Assembly (NCBI GenBank): GCA_022846095.1
Contig: AP025583.1
Coordinates: 868,001-932,000 of the forward strand
Direction: 5' to 3'
Origin: Oscillospiraceae bacterium
GTDB lineage: Bacteria > Bacillota > Clostridia > Oscillospirales > Oscillospiraceae
DNA length: 64,000 nt
Shown here: piece by piece, positions 7,270 through 17,055 of the stretch
How positions within the stretch are numbered: position 1 is the first letter of the stretch
How the letters are laid out: each line of letters begins with the position of its first letter
Notes under the pieces: model-generated
The model's input: the letters and a program-made list of their open reading frames with translations, nothing else
What the model was told of the DNA's origin: nothing
Database searches by the model: none
Translations under genes and position numbers: made by a program

Positions 7270-9654
7270 TCAGTGTAGCGCCCAGATCCAGCGGAAGGCG
7301 AAGCGCCGGGGGGCGGAGAGCAGCACGTCGGCCCGTTCGGCCTGGTTTTGAGCCTCCTCCGCCATGGCGTCCCGCTCCTCCGCGCTCAGGGTGTGGGGGC
7401 TGAACCGGGCCTTTTGGGCCAGGGCCAGGCAGGCGGGGGTAATCTCCCCGCCCCAGGGCTCCAGCCGTTTCAGGTAGCGGTAGGCCGCGATCACCGCCCC
7501 GTTGGCGTCCTCCCCCCGAAAGCGCCGCCTGCGCAGCGCGCGGCGGACGCGGCGGCGGGCCCACAGGGCCAGGATCGCCAGCAGCAGGCAGGCGGGGATG
7601 AGCAGCCATGCCGGCAGGGTGAAGCCGCCCGGACCGCCCTCCGCCTCCGGCGTGGGGGCGGCGGAGGGGGTGGCGGTGGGCGTGGGGCTGGGCGCGGCCG
7701 AGGGCGTGGGGGTGGGCGTGGGCGCCGCGCTGGGGGTGGGGGTGGCCTGGGTCTGGGACTCCTCCGACCAGGGCACCGCGCCGCCCAGGTAGCCCGGGGT
7801 GGCGTCCACCGGGTACCAGCCGTAGCCGTCCAGGTAGATTTCGGTCCAGGCGTGGGCCGCGTAGTCGGGCACGTTGACGGTGCCCGGAATGGCAAAATAG
7901 GTCACGTACCCGGTGACGTACCGGGCGGGAATGCCCAGGTACCGCAGCAGCAGGGTGGCGGCGCTGGCGAAGTGCATACAGTAGCCCCGGCGGCTGTCGC
8001 ACATGAAGTGGACGGTGAAGTCCTCCCCCTCGGGGGTGAGGGGGGTGTCCGGGTCGTACTCCGCCATGGCGGAGAGCAGGTAGGCCACCTGGTCGGCGGT
8101 CCCCAGGCTGACCACGGCGCTGTGGGGCAGACCGAGATCCTCGTAGCGCTGCCACAGCGCGTCGTTCTCCCGCCGGAACGTGTCGAACTCCCCGGCTGCC
8201 GTGCGGGCCCAGAGATCCGACATGAAGGGCTGTATGGCCTCGCCGAAGCCCTCCGGCACATCCAGGTAGTTGGCGTAGACGAACTGCCGGTAGGCCCGCT
8301 CCGCCCGGGCCGCAACCCCCTCCAGGGGGGTGAACTGGGCCCCCTCCTCCAGCAGGGCGCCGGGCTTATAGTACAGGGTGTGGGTGCGCACGTTGCGGGC
8401 GCGGGCCAGGTAGGCGTCCCGCTCAAACCGGGCCCCCGCCAGCTGCTCCGGCGTGGTGAGGAGCTGGTAGGGCACGTAGACGCAGCCCGCGGGGGCGCCG
8501 ATGTTCTCCACCACGACGGGGTAGAAGGGGGAACCGGGCGCGGTCATGGAGGGGAAGTTCATGGGCTGAATCCCCAGCAGGGCATCCCCGCCGTCCACGG
8601 TCAGCACAATGGAGGCCCCCTCCTGCGCCCCCTCCGGAATTCCGGGGCTGGGGATGGAGGAGGCGGAAAGCGGGGGGACGTAGGTATCCTCCGGCAGCTG
8701 CCGCCAGGCGTTGTCCTCGTACAGCCCGTTGGAGTAGCCCCGCAGGTACATCTTCCCCTTCACCTGGCTGGTGACCTTCAGCACCGTGCGCCCGCTGAAG
8801 TTCAGGGGCCCGGCGGCGGAGAGGTTCACGTCCTGGGTGCCGCCCGCGGCGGCGAAGCCGCTCCCGAAGATGCCGGGCAGAGGCCCGTCCAGGGTAAGGC
8901 CGTCCAGGGAGCGGTTCATCCAGTTCATAATGCCGGTCTGGGCGGCGGCGGCCCAGCGGGGATGGGTGTAGTCCGCCCGGGGGAAGGCCAGGGTGAGCAG
9001 CGCCAGCAGCACCGCCACGGCGGGCAGGGCGAGGAGGGTGAGCCGCGCGCCCCCCTCCGGGTCCCGCCTGGCGGCCAGGGAGCGCAGCAGCAGCACGCAC
9101 CAGCAGCACATCAGGACCATGAGGGGGAGCCAGCCCGGCGTCTGGGTGACCGCCACGGAGGCCCCCGCGAAGGGCAGGGTGAGCCAGAAGGGCAGCCAGA
9201 AGGAGCGCCGGCGCGCCACGCCCCAGCCCAGCAGGACGGACAGGGGGGCGGCCACGGCCAGCAGGAAGCAGGTGGCGCTGGTCCGCCACTGCTCCGGCGT
9301 GTGCTCGGCCAGGGGGTAGATGGCCTGGACGAAGCTCAGGTGTTGGGCGTAGAGGTTGACCACCGCGCAGCGGGTGATCACCTCCCCCGCCGACAGCACG
9401 TCCCACAGCAGCCAGACCGCGCCGCCGTAGGCGGCGCTCAGCCCCAGCAGGAGGGCCCCGCGGCGCCGGGGCAGGGTGTACAGGGCCAGGGAGAGCAGCG
9501 CCAGGACGGCCAGGCCGAAAAAGAGGGCGGGGTTGTCCACATCCAGGCCGAAGGCGGTGGAAAAAGAGAAGGCCGCGCCCACCAGGGCCATCAGCAGCAG
9601 GACGCCGTCGGTGAGCAGGCGCAGGGGGGAGGGGCGGTTTTTTCCGCGCTTCAC
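7270..9654 (-). CDS. TgpA-like transmembrane transglutaminase domain protein
   Basis: This 794-residue protein has about six N-terminal membrane helices (residues 1-230) and a long extracytoplasmic region ending in a transglutaminase-like core. The catalytic cysteine lies in 'RRGYCMHFASAA', the histidine in 'AAHAWTEIYLDG' and the aspartate in 'WYPVDATPGY'. A low-complexity Thr/Pro/Ala/Ser linker (about residues 620-660) leads to one more membrane helix and a cytoplasmic basic tail resembling DUF4129. The GTG start overlaps the DUF58 stop and has a GGAGGGGGG site. MoxR, DUF58 and TgpA genes commonly occur together and are thought to form an envelope-associated system. The substrate is unknown. 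Confidence 0.88.
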   Translation of the reverse strand: MKRGKNRPSPLRLLTDGVLLLMALVGAAFSFSTAFGLDVDNPALFFGLAVLALLSLALYTLPRRRGALLLGLSAAYGGAVWLLWDVLSAGEVITRCAVVNLYAQHLSFVQAIYPLAEHTPEQWRTSATCFLLAVAAPLSVLLGWGVARRRSFWLPFWLTLPFAGASVAVTQTPGWLPLMVLMCCWCVLLLRSLAARRDPEGGARLTLLALPAVAVLLALLTLAFPRADYTHPRWAAAAQTGIMNWMNRSLDGLTLDGPLPGIFGSGFAAAGGTQDVNLSAAGPLNFSGRTVLKVTSQVKGKMYLRGYSNGLYEDNAWRQLPEDTYVPPLSASSIPSPGIPEGAQEGASIVLTVDGGDALLGIQPMNFPSMTAPGSPFYPVVVENIGAPAGCVYVPYQLLTTPEQLAGARFERDAYLARARNVRTHTLYYKPGALLEEGAQFTPLEGVAARAERAYRQFVYANYLDVPEGFGEAIQPFMSDLWARTAAGEFDTFRRENDALWQRYEDLGLPHSAVVSLGTADQVAYLLSAMAEYDPDTPLTPEGEDFTVHFMCDSRRGYCMHFASAATLLLRYLGIPARYVTGYVTYFAIPGTVNVPDYAAHAWTEIYLDGYGWYPVDATPGYLGGAVPWSEESQTQATPTPSAAPTPTPTPSAAPSPTPTATPSAAPTPEAEGGPGGFTLPAWLLIPACLLLAILALWARRRVRRALRRRRFRGEDANGAVIAAYRYLKRLEPWGGEITPACLALAQKARFSPHTLSAEERDAMAEEAQNQAERADVLLSAPRRFAFRWIWALH

Positions 9655-10655
9655 TGTGCGCCACCCCCCTCCGGATCGGCCACGTGGTAGTGCCGGACGG
9701 GGCCGTCGCCCCCCGTCGCGCGGACGGGGCCGTCCAGCACCGAGCGGCCGGTTGGGGGCGCGGGCTCGGACAGGGCGGCGGCCAGGCAGGCCAGAAGGTC
9801 GTGCTCCGAGGCCACGGCATAGCTGCGCAGGGCGCCGCTCACCGGCTCGGCCCACTGGATGAAGTGGGGCAGCTCCCGCGCCAGGAGGGCGCGGGAGAGG
9901 CCGGAGAGCCGGTCCAGCACCCGGTCCAGGGCGTCCGGGGCGCCGAAGTGGTCGAAGGTGAGCACCAGGGCGTTGCGGCGGGGCTCCAGGGTCTCCCGCA
10001 CCACCAGGTCGTCCAGCTTGGAGGAGAGCTTCCAGTGCACCGAGCGCAGCGGGTCGCCGGGGCGGTAGGGCCGCAGGTCGTAGTCCTCGCCGGGGCCGCC
10101 GCCGGGGCGGGGCTTCATACCCGCCCCCTCCACGCCCCGGTCCAGGCCGGGGGGCGGGGCCTCCGGGGCGGGCACAGGGAGCACCAGCACCCGGCAGGGG
10201 GGCGGCGGGGGCAGGCGGAAGGAGAACAGCCCCAGCAGATCGCACACCCGGGGGGAGGCCACCTCGCACTCCCAGGCCCCGCAGTGGGGGGCGGGGGTCT
10301 GCTCCCCCAGCCGCTTGCCGCCCGAGGCCCCCGAAAGGGTGCGGCGGGCCTCGTCCCGCTCCCCGGTGAGCAGGTTCCGGGCGCGCAGGGTGAACACGGC
10401 CTGGGACAGGGGCAGGCGGGTGCGGTTTGCCAGGCGCAGGGACCACTGCACGCACTCCCCCCGCTCCACCGCCGGGGCGGGGGCGGACAGGGAGAAGGAA
10501 CAGCCCCGGATTACCGGCAGGCTCGCCGCCAGGGAGAGCAGGGGAAAACAGACCACCAGCACCAGCACGAACCAGGACAGGTAGTCGGAAAAGCAGATTT
10601 GAAAGACCGCGGCGGCCGCCAGGGCCATGCCGTAGGAGATTCTCCGGCGCAGCAT
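9651..10655 (-). CDS. DUF58 domain protein (membrane-anchored, MoxR partner)
   Basis: The 334-residue protein starts MLRRRISYGMAL. Two hydrophobic segments lie within the first 50 residues, followed by a beta-rich region and the DUF58 core, recognised by 'DYDLRPYRPGDPLRSVHWK' and the following 'VVRETLEP'. The frame is open much further upstream, but that extension is the shadow of the moxR gene. The ATG at 10655 lies 5 bases after the moxR stop. It is the middle gene of the MoxR-DUF58-transglutaminase operon. DUF58 proteins have a von Willebrand A-like fold and are presumed clients of the MoxR ATPase. The exact biochemical role is not established. Confidence 0.87.
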   Translation of the reverse strand: MLRRRISYGMALAAAAVFQICFSDYLSWFVLVLVVCFPLLSLAASLPVIRGCSFSLSAPAPAVERGECVQWSLRLANRTRLPLSQAVFTLRARNLLTGERDEARRTLSGASGGKRLGEQTPAPHCGAWECEVASPRVCDLLGLFSFRLPPPPPCRVLVLPVPAPEAPPPGLDRGVEGAGMKPRPGGGPGEDYDLRPYRPGDPLRSVHWKLSSKLDDLVVRETLEPRRNALVLTFDHFGAPDALDRVLDRLSGLSRALLARELPHFIQWAEPVSGALRSYAVASEHDLLACLAAALSEPAPPTGRSVLDGPVRATGGDGPVRHYHVADPEGGGAQ

Positions 10656-10660
10656 CGGCC

Positions 10661-11608
10661 CTACCCGATGACCGGGGGCGGCACGGACTTGAGCACGTCC
10701 CGCACCGGGTCCACGGCGGCGCGGTCCACCGTCTCCGCCCGGGCGGAGAAGATCAGCCGGTGCTCCACCACGTCCCGGAAGACCGTCTTTACGTCCTCGG
10801 GGACTATAAAATCCCGCCCCAGCACGAAGGCGGCGGCCTTGGCCATGGCGGCCACCGCCAGGGTGGCCCGGGGGCTGGCCCCCTGGGCCAGCATGGGGTG
10901 GCTGCGGGTGGCGTTCACCAGCTTGACGATGTACTCCGCCACGTCGCCGCTGACGTGGACGGCGTCCACCTGGGCGCGCATCTCCACCAGCCCCGCCGGG
11001 GTGAGCACCGTGTGCACACGCTCCAGGGGGTTGCCCGCCTGCTTGCGGCGCAGCAGCTCCAGCTCGTCCTCCGGCTTGGGGTAGCCGATGGACAGGCGGA
11101 CCATGAAGCGGTCCATCTGGGAGTCGGGCAGCAGCTGGGTGCCCGAGGCCCCCGCCGGGTTCTGGGTGGCGATGACCAGGAAGGGCTGGGGCACCGGGTG
11201 GGCCGTGCCGTCCACCGTCACCTGGCCCTCCTCCATGGCCTCCAGCAGGGCGGACTGGGTGCGGCTGGTGGCGCGGTTGAGCTCGTCGGCCAAAAAGAGG
11301 TTGCACAGCACCGCGCCGGGCTGGTACTCCATTCTGCCGGTGGCCTTGTTGTAGAGGGAGAAGCCCGTGATGTCGGAGGGCATCACGTCGGGGGTGAACT
11401 GCACCCGGCTGTACCCCAGCTCCAGGGCCTTGGAGAAGGCCAGGGCCATGGTGGTCTTGCCCACGCCGGGGATGTCCTCCAGCAGGATGTGCCCCCTGGC
11501 CAGGATCGCCAGCAGCACCTTGACCAGGATGTCGTCCTTGCCCACCACGGCCTTCTTCACCTCGGCGACAATATCCGCCGCCCGCCTTGCCTCGTTCACA
11601 CCGCACAC
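10661..11608 (-). CDS. MoxR-family AAA+ ATPase
   Basis: This 315-residue AAA+ ATPase has Walker A (DIPGVGKTT), the MoxR-typical insert 'RVQFTPDVMPSDITG', Walker B-type 'LFLADELNRA', sensor 1 (VIATQNP) and an arginine-rich lid with 'DRFMVRLSIGYP'. MoxR ATPases act as chaperone-like remodelers that activate or mature partner proteins, usually VWA/DUF58 proteins encoded next door as here. The start is uncertain. GTG at 11608 is used, but another GTG lies 9 bases downstream and no strong GGAGG is present. It is the first gene of a three-gene minus-strand operon. No convincing promoter was found in its upstream spacer. Confidence 0.9.
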   Translation of the reverse strand: MCGVNEARRAADIVAEVKKAVVGKDDILVKVLLAILARGHILLEDIPGVGKTTMALAFSKALELGYSRVQFTPDVMPSDITGFSLYNKATGRMEYQPGAVLCNLFLADELNRATSRTQSALLEAMEEGQVTVDGTAHPVPQPFLVIATQNPAGASGTQLLPDSQMDRFMVRLSIGYPKPEDELELLRRKQAGNPLERVHTVLTPAGLVEMRAQVDAVHVSGDVAEYIVKLVNATRSHPMLAQGASPRATLAVAAMAKAAAFVLGRDFIVPEDVKTVFRDVVEHRLIFSARAETVDRAAVDPVRDVLKSVPPPVIG

Positions 11609-11714
11609 CGCCTTCGTCCAATCATGTATCCCCCATTCTATAGAGCGCTTAAACTTATGTCAACTAAAAAGCGGTTACAAAACGGATAGAAGTACAAAAA
11701 GGCGTTGAAACTAC

Positions 11715-11743
11715 TTGCGTTGCGGGCACCGCTGTGCTATAAT
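11715..11743 (+). promoter_or_regulatory. Predicted promoter of the rimP-nusA-infB operon
   Basis: TTGCGT (11715-11720) and a perfect TATAAT (11738-11743) are separated by 17 bases, about 120 bases upstream of rimP. The 253-base spacer from moxR (ends 11608) to rimP holds nothing else I can identify. Confidence 0.7.
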
Positions 11744-11861
11744 CACTATGTTAGTAATGTAGGTATTGGATGAGAGTGGGGTTCGCCCCGCTCTTTCTTA
11801 TTGAAAAAATGGGGCATGTAAAATTATGGGATGCCCCGCCGGGACGCTTGCGGAGGTGCGT

Positions 11862-12317
11862 ATGGCAAAAGTAACCGAGACGGTGGCCGCCCTGGCCGCC
11901 CCTCTGGCCCGGGAGTGCGGCTGCTCCCTCTGGGACGTGGAGTACGTGAAGGAGGCGGGGACCTGGTTCCTGCGCGTCTACATCGACCGGGAGGGCGGCG
12001 TGTCCATCAACGACTGCGAGGCGGTCGCCCGCCCGCTGTCCGACGCGCTGGACGAGGCCGACCCCATCGAGGGCAGCTACACCCTGGAGGTCTCCTCCGC
12101 CGGGGCGGACCGGGTGCTGAAAAAGCCGGAGCACTTCGCGGCCTTCCCGGGCGCGGAGGTGGAGGTGCGCCTCTACCGCGCGGTGGACGGGCGTAAGGAC
12201 CACGTGGGGGAGCTGGTGCGCTGGGACAACGGCGACGTGACCATCGCCGCCGGCGGGGCCGAGCGGACGTTTTCGAAGAAGGACGTGGCGCAGGTGCGCC
12301 TTTACGTGAGATTTTAA
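11862..12317 (+). CDS. rimP: Ribosome maturation factor RimP
   Basis: RimP (151 residues here) binds the 30S subunit and assists its late assembly. The sequence shows the family core 'YVKEAGTWFLRVYIDREGGVSINDC', including the acidic 'NDCEAV' stretch. 'YTLEVSSAGADRVLKKPEHF' is the typical 'EVSSPGLDRPL' region with A in place of P. The start at 11862 is chosen because GGAGGTG ends 4 bases before it. The frame opens upstream at 11826 without a good site. It heads the classical rimP-nusA-rnpM-ylxQ-infB-rbfA order, which confirms the identification. Confidence 0.95.
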   Translation: MAKVTETVAALAAPLARECGCSLWDVEYVKEAGTWFLRVYIDREGGVSINDCEAVARPLSDALDEADPIEGSYTLEVSSAGADRVLKKPEHFAAFPGAEVEVRLYRAVDGRKDHVGELVRWDNGDVTIAAGGAERTFSKKDVAQVRLYVRF

Positions 12318-12365
12318 GAGTGGGGCGGCCGGCGGCCGACTGTGTAAGACGAGGAGAATTCTGAA

Positions 12366-13517
12366 ATGGCAGCTAGGAAAAATGCGAAGGCCCAGAAGTC
12401 CAATGAGCTGGACGCGGCGGAGTTTTTTGCCGCCATCGACCTCATTGAGAAGGAAAAGGGCATTCCCAAGCAGTATATGGTGGAGAAGATCACCCAGGCC
12501 CTGGTGTCCGCCTACAAGCGGGACCACGAGGGCGTGGGGGACAACGTGACCGTGGACGCCGACGAGGAAAAGGGCTCGGTGCGCATGTTCGTCAAGAAGG
12601 ACGTGGTGGAGGTGGTGGATAACCCCTGCACCGAAATGAGCCTGGACGAGGCCCGCGCCTCCCTGCCCCACGCCCAGCTGGGCGACGTGCTGCGCATCGA
12701 GGTCAAGCCCCGCAACTTCGGCCGCATCGCCGCCCAGACCGCCCGCCAGGTGATCATCCAGGGCATGCGCGAGGCCGAGCGGGGCATGATATATGACGAG
12801 TTCAACTCCAAGGAGCACGAGATCCTCACCGGCGTGGTCACCCGCATCGACCCCCGCTCCGGCGCGGTGAGCCTGCGCATCGGATCGGGCAGCGAGAGCA
12901 CCGAGGCCTTCCTCGCCCCCGGCGAGCAGGTGCGGGGCGAGGTCTACCACGAGGGCGACCGCCTGCGCGTGTACGTGGTGGAGGTCCGCCGCTCCACCAA
13001 GGGGCCCCAGGTGCTGATCTCCCGCACCCACCCGGGGCTGGTCAAGCGCCTGTTCGAGTTGGAGGTGCCCGAGATCTTCGACGGCACCGTGGAGGTCAAG
13101 TCCATCGCCCGCGAGGCGGGCAGCCGCACCAAGCTGGCCGTCTGGTCCTCCGAGCCCAACGTGGACCCCATCGGCGCCTGCGTGGGCCCCAGGGGCCAGC
13201 GGGTGAACACCATCGTCGACGAGCTCAAGGGCGAGAAGGTGGACATCATCAAGTACTCCGACGACCCCGCCGAGTACGTGGCCGCCGCCCTGTCCCCCGC
13301 GGACGTGATCGAGGTGGACACCCTGGACGAGGGCAAGAGCTGCCGCGTGGTGGTGCCCGACGACCAGCTCTCCCTTGCCATCGGCAAGGAGGGCCAAAAC
13401 GCGAGATTGGCCGCGAAACTGACCGGCTATAAAATCGACATCAAGCCCGAGTCCGCCCCCGGCGAGCCGCTGGCGCCGGAGCCCGAGAGCACCGACGGGG
13501 CCGAGGGCGAGGAATAA
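12366..13517 (+). CDS. nusA: Transcription termination/antitermination factor NusA
   Basis: NusA binds RNA polymerase and nascent RNA and modulates pausing, termination and rRNA antitermination. The 383 residues contain the N-terminal polymerase-binding domain ([17 protein letters not shown]), an S1 domain (about 140-205, [18 protein letters not shown]), and two KH domains with '[15 protein letters not shown]' and '[19 protein letters not shown]'. It ends in an acidic tail and lacks the C-terminal acidic repeats of proteobacterial NusA, as is normal in Firmicutes. An AGGAGAATTCTGAA site precedes the ATG. The rRNA operon in this window has boxA-like sites where NusA would act. Confidence 0.97.
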   Translation: MAARKNAKAQKSNELDAAEFFAAIDLIEKEKGIPKQYMVEKITQALVSAYKRDHEGVGDNVTVDADEEKGSVRMFVKKDVVEVVDNPCTEMSLDEARASLPHAQLGDVLRIEVKPRNFGRIAAQTARQVIIQGMREAERGMIYDEFNSKEHEILTGVVTRIDPRSGAVSLRIGSGSESTEAFLAPGEQVRGEVYHEGDRLRVYVVEVRRSTKGPQVLISRTHPGLVKRLFELEVPEIFDGTVEVKSIAREAGSRTKLAVWSSEPNVDPIGACVGPRGQRVNTIVDELKGEKVDIIKYSDDPAEYVAAALSPADVIEVDTLDEGKSCRVVVPDDQLSLAIGKEGQNARLAAKLTGYKIDIKPESAPGEPLAPEPESTDGAEGEE

Positions 13518-13553
13518 GACAGCGCAAAAGCAAGCTGAAGGGAGGCGTTTTCA

Positions 13554-13829
13554 GTGCCGAAAAAGATACCCCTGCGCCAGTGCGTGGGCTGCCGGGAGAT
13601 GAAGCCCAAGCGGGAGCTGATCCGGGTGGTCAAATCCCCGGAGGGGGAGGTCTCCCTGGATTTTAAGGGCAAGAAGCCGGGCCGGGGCGCCTACCTGTGC
13701 CCCAACCCCGCGTGTTTGGCCAGGGCCAGAAAGTCCAAAGCCCTGGAGCGGGCCTTCTCGGCCCCCCTGCCCGACGAGGTGTACGGGGGCCTGGAGGAAC
13801 AGATGAAGGAGGCGCCGGATGGCGAATAA
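13554..13829 (+). CDS. rnpM: RNase P modulator RnpM (YlxR family)
   Basis: This 91-residue YlxR-family protein shows the conserved 'PLRQCVGCREMKPKREL' N-terminus and the 'GRGAYLCPNPACLARA' motif. A GTG start is preceded by AAGGGAGGCG. In Bacillus subtilis the family member binds RNase P RNA and was named RnpM. The gene overlaps the following ylxQ start by 11 bases, so the two are translationally coupled within the nusA-infB operon. Confidence 0.92.
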   Translation: MPKKIPLRQCVGCREMKPKRELIRVVKSPEGEVSLDFKGKKPGRGAYLCPNPACLARARKSKALERAFSAPLPDEVYGGLEEQMKEAPDGE

Positions 13830-14415
13830 TATCTTGCGCCTGGTGGGGCTGGCAAAAAAGGCCGGCCGCCTGGAGATCGGCGAGGAGCCGGTGGGGGCCT
13901 GCGCCAGGGCGCGGCAGGCCAGGCTGATACTGGTGGCCTCCGACGCGGCGGACAACAGCGTGCGCCGGGCGGGACATTTCGCCCAGGCGGGCAGCGCCGC
14001 CTGCGTGCAGGTGCCCTTTACCAAGGCGGAGCTGGGCTCCACCGTGGGGCGCACGGCCTGCGCCATGCTGGCCCTGACCGACGCCGGGCTGGCCCACAGC
14101 ATCTGCACCAAGCTGGCCGAGGCCGACCCGGAGCGCTACGGCGCAGCGGCCGAGTCCCTGGCCGTCAAGGCGTCCAAGGTGCTCCAGCGCCAGAAGGAGC
14201 AGCGCGCCCATGAAAAGAACCTGCGCGAGGGCAAAAAGGCGCCCTGGGCGGCCCCGGCAAAGGGCGGGGCCGAGGCGCGCATCGCCCGGAGGAAGGGCGC
14301 CGAGCCCGCCGCCCAGGCCGGGAAGGCTCCGCCCAAGCGGCCGGTGCCCAAGGGGAAGATTGTGATCAAGGGGACGGCGAGACCGGGCCCCCGGCCCCCG
14401 AAAAAGACGCCATGA
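13819..14415 (+). CDS. L7Ae/YlxQ-family RNA-binding protein with long basic C-terminal tail
   Basis: The first 95 residues form an L7Ae/L30e/S12e-type RNA-binding domain ([48 protein letters not shown]) like YlxQ, which is normally about 100 residues long. Here the protein is 198 residues. The extra half is rich in Lys, Arg, Ala and Pro ([11 protein letters not shown] and repeated '[11 protein letters not shown]'/'[10 protein letters not shown]' type segments). It looks disordered and nucleic-acid binding. The gene sits between rnpM and infB as expected for ylxQ. The tail could instead reflect an unannotated variant common in this family of bacteria. Confidence 0.85.
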   Translation: MANNILRLVGLAKKAGRLEIGEEPVGACARARQARLILVASDAADNSVRRAGHFAQAGSAACVQVPFTKAELGSTVGRTACAMLALTDAGLAHSICTKLAEADPERYGAAAESLAVKASKVLQRQKEQRAHEKNLREGKKAPWAAPAKGGAEARIARRKGAEPAAQAGKAPPKRPVPKGKIVIKGTARPGPRPPKKTP

Positions 14416-14459
14416 GAACAGTGCGGCGCAACGACAGTATAGGAAAGAGAGGGCTTGTT

Positions 14460-14501
14460 CCAATAAGAAAGCGCAGCGGCCGCGCCGCGTTTTCCTATTG
14501 G
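14460..14501 (+). other. Hairpin in the infB leader
   Basis: CCAATA (14460-14465) pairs with TATTGG (14496-14501), and the stem continues inward through AGAAAGCGC against GCGTTTTCC with one mismatch and one G-U pair. It lies 16-30 bases upstream of the infB ribosome binding site and has no following T-run. It could influence infB translation or RNA processing, but no family was recognised. Confidence 0.4.
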
Positions 14502-14530
14502 CGCAAGTCCCATTGTGGAGGTGGCTTATA

Positions 14531-16906
14531 TTGCTGAACAAATATCGTGTCCATGAGGTGGCCAAGGACTTTGGCAAAAATTCCAAGGAGATCGCCGACG
14601 TTCTGACCAAGTACGCCACGGCCCCCAAGAACCATATGCAGGTTCTGGAGGACCGGGAGCTGTCCATTATTTTCGACTATATGACCCAGCACAACCAGGT
14701 GGAGAGCATCGAGAGCATCTACGCCGACGTGTACCGGGAGCCCAAGCCGGCCCCCGCCCCGGCGGCGCCCAAGGCCCAGAGCGCGCCCCAGGCCGGCCGG
14801 CCCGCCCAGCCCCAGCAGCAGGGCCAGCGCCCCGCCGCCCAGGGCGGCCAGCGGCCCCAGCAGCAGGGTCAGGCCAGGCCCCAGCAGCCCCAGCAGCAGG
14901 GCCAGCGCCCCGCCACCCGCGTGCCCGAGAAGAAGGTGGTGGACACCCGCAAGGGCGGCGACGTGAACCTGGCCAAGTACGACGAGCGGCTGGAGACCAT
15001 CGCCGCCGGCAAGACCACCCAGATGCAGGCGGGCAAGCAGAAGTTCCAGGGCCGCAACAACAACCAGCGCCGCGGCCCCTCCTTCGGCAACAAGCGCCGC
15101 CAGGAGGAGCAGGAGAAGATGCGCCGCCTCCAGGCGGAGATCGCCAAAAAGAACCCCCTGAAGGTGATGATCCCCGACGAGATCGCCGTGGGCGAGCTGG
15201 CCCTGCGCATGAAGAAGACGGGGGCCGAGGTGGTCAAGCACCTGATGAAGAACGGCGTCATGGCCTCCATGAGCGACGTCATCGACTTCGACACCGCCGC
15301 CATCATCGCCGAGGAGCTGGGCTGCAAGGTGGAGAAAGAGGTCATCGTCACTATCGAGGAGAAGCTCATCGACACCGCCGAGGACAAGGCGGAGGATCTG
15401 GTGGACCGGGCCCCCGTGGTGGTGGTCATGGGCCACGTCGACCACGGCAAGACCTCCCTGCTGGATAAAATCCGCCAGAGCAACGTGGCCTCCGGCGAGG
15501 CGGGCGGCATCACCCAGCACATCGGCGCCTACCAGGTGCAGGTGAACGGCCAGCCCATCACCTTCCTGGACACCCCGGGCCACGAGGCCTTTACGGCCAT
15601 GCGCGCCCGCGGCGCCATGATCACCGACGTGGCCATCCTGGTGGTGGCCGCCGACGACGGCATCATGCCCCAGACCGTGGAGTCCATCAACCACGCCAAG
15701 GCGGCCAATATCCCCATCATCGTGGCCATCAACAAGATGGATAAGCCCGAGGCCAACCCCGACCGGATCAAGCAGCAGCTCACCGAGTACGGCCTGGTGA
15801 GCGAGGAGTGGGGCGGCGAGACCATCATCTGCCCCCTGTCCGCCAAGACCGGCGAGGGCATCGACAACCTGCTGGAGATGGTCATCCTCACCGCCGAGAT
15901 GGGCGAGCTGAAGGCCAACCCCAACCGCACCGCCCACGGCGCGGTCATCGAGGCCCGGCTGGACAAGGGCCGCGGCCCCGTGGCCACCCTGCTGGTGCAG
16001 AACGGCACCCTGAAGCAGGGCGACGTGATCATCGCCGGTACGGCGGTGGGCCGCGTGCGCGCCATGACCAACGCCCAGGGCGAGAAGGTGGACACCGCCG
16101 GCCCCTCCGTGCCTGTGGAGATCATCGGCATGAGCGAGGTGCCCGACGCGGGCGACGACTTCCACGCCGTGGCCGACGAGCGCATGGCCCGCGAGCTGGC
16201 CGAGCAGCGCAAGCACGAGCAGAAGGCCGCCGCCGCCGGGCCGGTGAACCAGAAGGTGAGCCTGGAGGACCTCTTCTCCCAGATTAAGCAGGGGGAGATG
16301 AAGGAGCTGGCCATCATTGTGAAGGCCGACGTGCAGGGCTCCGCCGAGGCGGTGAAGGCCAGCCTGGAGAAGATCTCCAACGAGGAGGTCCGGGTGCGGG
16401 TCATCCACTGCGCGGTGGGCGCCATCAACGAGAGCGACGTCATGCTGGCCGCCACCTCCAACGCCATCATCGTGGGCTTCAACGTGCGCCCCGACAACAA
16501 CGCCAAGGACAGCGCCGCCCGCAGCGGCGTGGATATGCGCATGTACCGGGTGATCTACGACGCCATCGAGGAGGTCGAGACCGCCATGAAGGGCATGCTC
16601 TCCCCCAAGTTCAAGGAGGTCTCCCTGGGCCAGGCCGAGGTGCGCGAGGTGTTCAAAATCACCGGCGCGGGCATCGTGGCCGGCTGCTACGTCACCGAGG
16701 GCAAGATCCAGCGCGGCGCCCAGCTGCGCCTGATGCGCGACCACATCGTGCACCACGAGGGCGTCATCGCCACCCTCAAGCGCTTCAAGGACGACGTGAA
16801 GGAAGTCGCCCAGGGCTACGAGTGCGGCATCACCATCGAGAAGTTTGGCGACGTTAAAGTTGGAGACGTGATCGAGGCCTTCATCATGGAGCAGATTAAA
16901 GTATAA
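14531..16906 (+). CDS. infB: Translation initiation factor IF-2
   Basis: IF-2 is the GTPase that delivers initiator tRNA and joins the ribosomal subunits. The 791-residue protein has an IF2_N module ([19 protein letters not shown]), a Gln/Pro/Ala-rich linker (about residues 75-140), a second IF2_N-like segment and the G domain. G motifs are [23 protein letters not shown] and SAK, followed by domains II-IV. The TTG start at 14531 is preferred over TTG at 14498. GGAGGTGG lies 5-10 bases before it and the protein then begins [10 protein letters not shown], as in relatives. The gene is separated from rbfA by a repeat-derived hairpin rather than the usual tight spacing. Confidence 0.96.
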   Translation: MLNKYRVHEVAKDFGKNSKEIADVLTKYATAPKNHMQVLEDRELSIIFDYMTQHNQVESIESIYADVYREPKPAPAPAAPKAQSAPQAGRPAQPQQQGQRPAAQGGQRPQQQGQARPQQPQQQGQRPATRVPEKKVVDTRKGGDVNLAKYDERLETIAAGKTTQMQAGKQKFQGRNNNQRRGPSFGNKRRQEEQEKMRRLQAEIAKKNPLKVMIPDEIAVGELALRMKKTGAEVVKHLMKNGVMASMSDVIDFDTAAIIAEELGCKVEKEVIVTIEEKLIDTAEDKAEDLVDRAPVVVVMGHVDHGKTSLLDKIRQSNVASGEAGGITQHIGAYQVQVNGQPITFLDTPGHEAFTAMRARGAMITDVAILVVAADDGIMPQTVESINHAKAANIPIIVAINKMDKPEANPDRIKQQLTEYGLVSEEWGGETIICPLSAKTGEGIDNLLEMVILTAEMGELKANPNRTAHGAVIEARLDKGRGPVATLLVQNGTLKQGDVIIAGTAVGRVRAMTNAQGEKVDTAGPSVPVEIIGMSEVPDAGDDFHAVADERMARELAEQRKHEQKAAAAGPVNQKVSLEDLFSQIKQGEMKELAIIVKADVQGSAEAVKASLEKISNEEVRVRVIHCAVGAINESDVMLAATSNAIIVGFNVRPDNNAKDSAARSGVDMRMYRVIYDAIEEVETAMKGMLSPKFKEVSLGQAEVREVFKITGAGIVAGCYVTEGKIQRGAQLRLMRDHIVHHEGVIATLKRFKDDVKEVAQGYECGITIEKFGDVKVGDVIEAFIMEQIKV

Positions 16907-16920
16907 GTAACACAAAAGAC

Positions 16921-17034
16921 GGGGTACGGATTGCCACGGGCGCAAGCGCCCTCGCAATGACAGTGGTTGCGGGGGGCAGTCCCCGCGCGCGTCATTCCGA
17001 GGAGGGCGCAGCCCGACGTGGGAATCCGTACCCC
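16921..17034 (+). repeat. Inverted pair of a dispersed repeat module between infB and rbfA
   Basis: The left arm (GGGGTACGGATTgCCACG, 16921-16938) pairs with the right arm (CGTGGGAATCCGTACCCC, 17017-17034). Inner segments also match (GAGGGCGC-type and GTCATTxCGAGG-type sequences). Together they can fold into a hairpin of about 114 bases. It is followed by GGTTTTTCTT, so it also resembles a terminator. The half-unit GTCATTGCGAGG...GGCAATCCGT recurs at 23340-23380, 28801-28842 and 50705-50746. Confidence 0.8.
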
Positions 17035-17055
17035 GGTTTTTCTTAAGGAGAAAGT

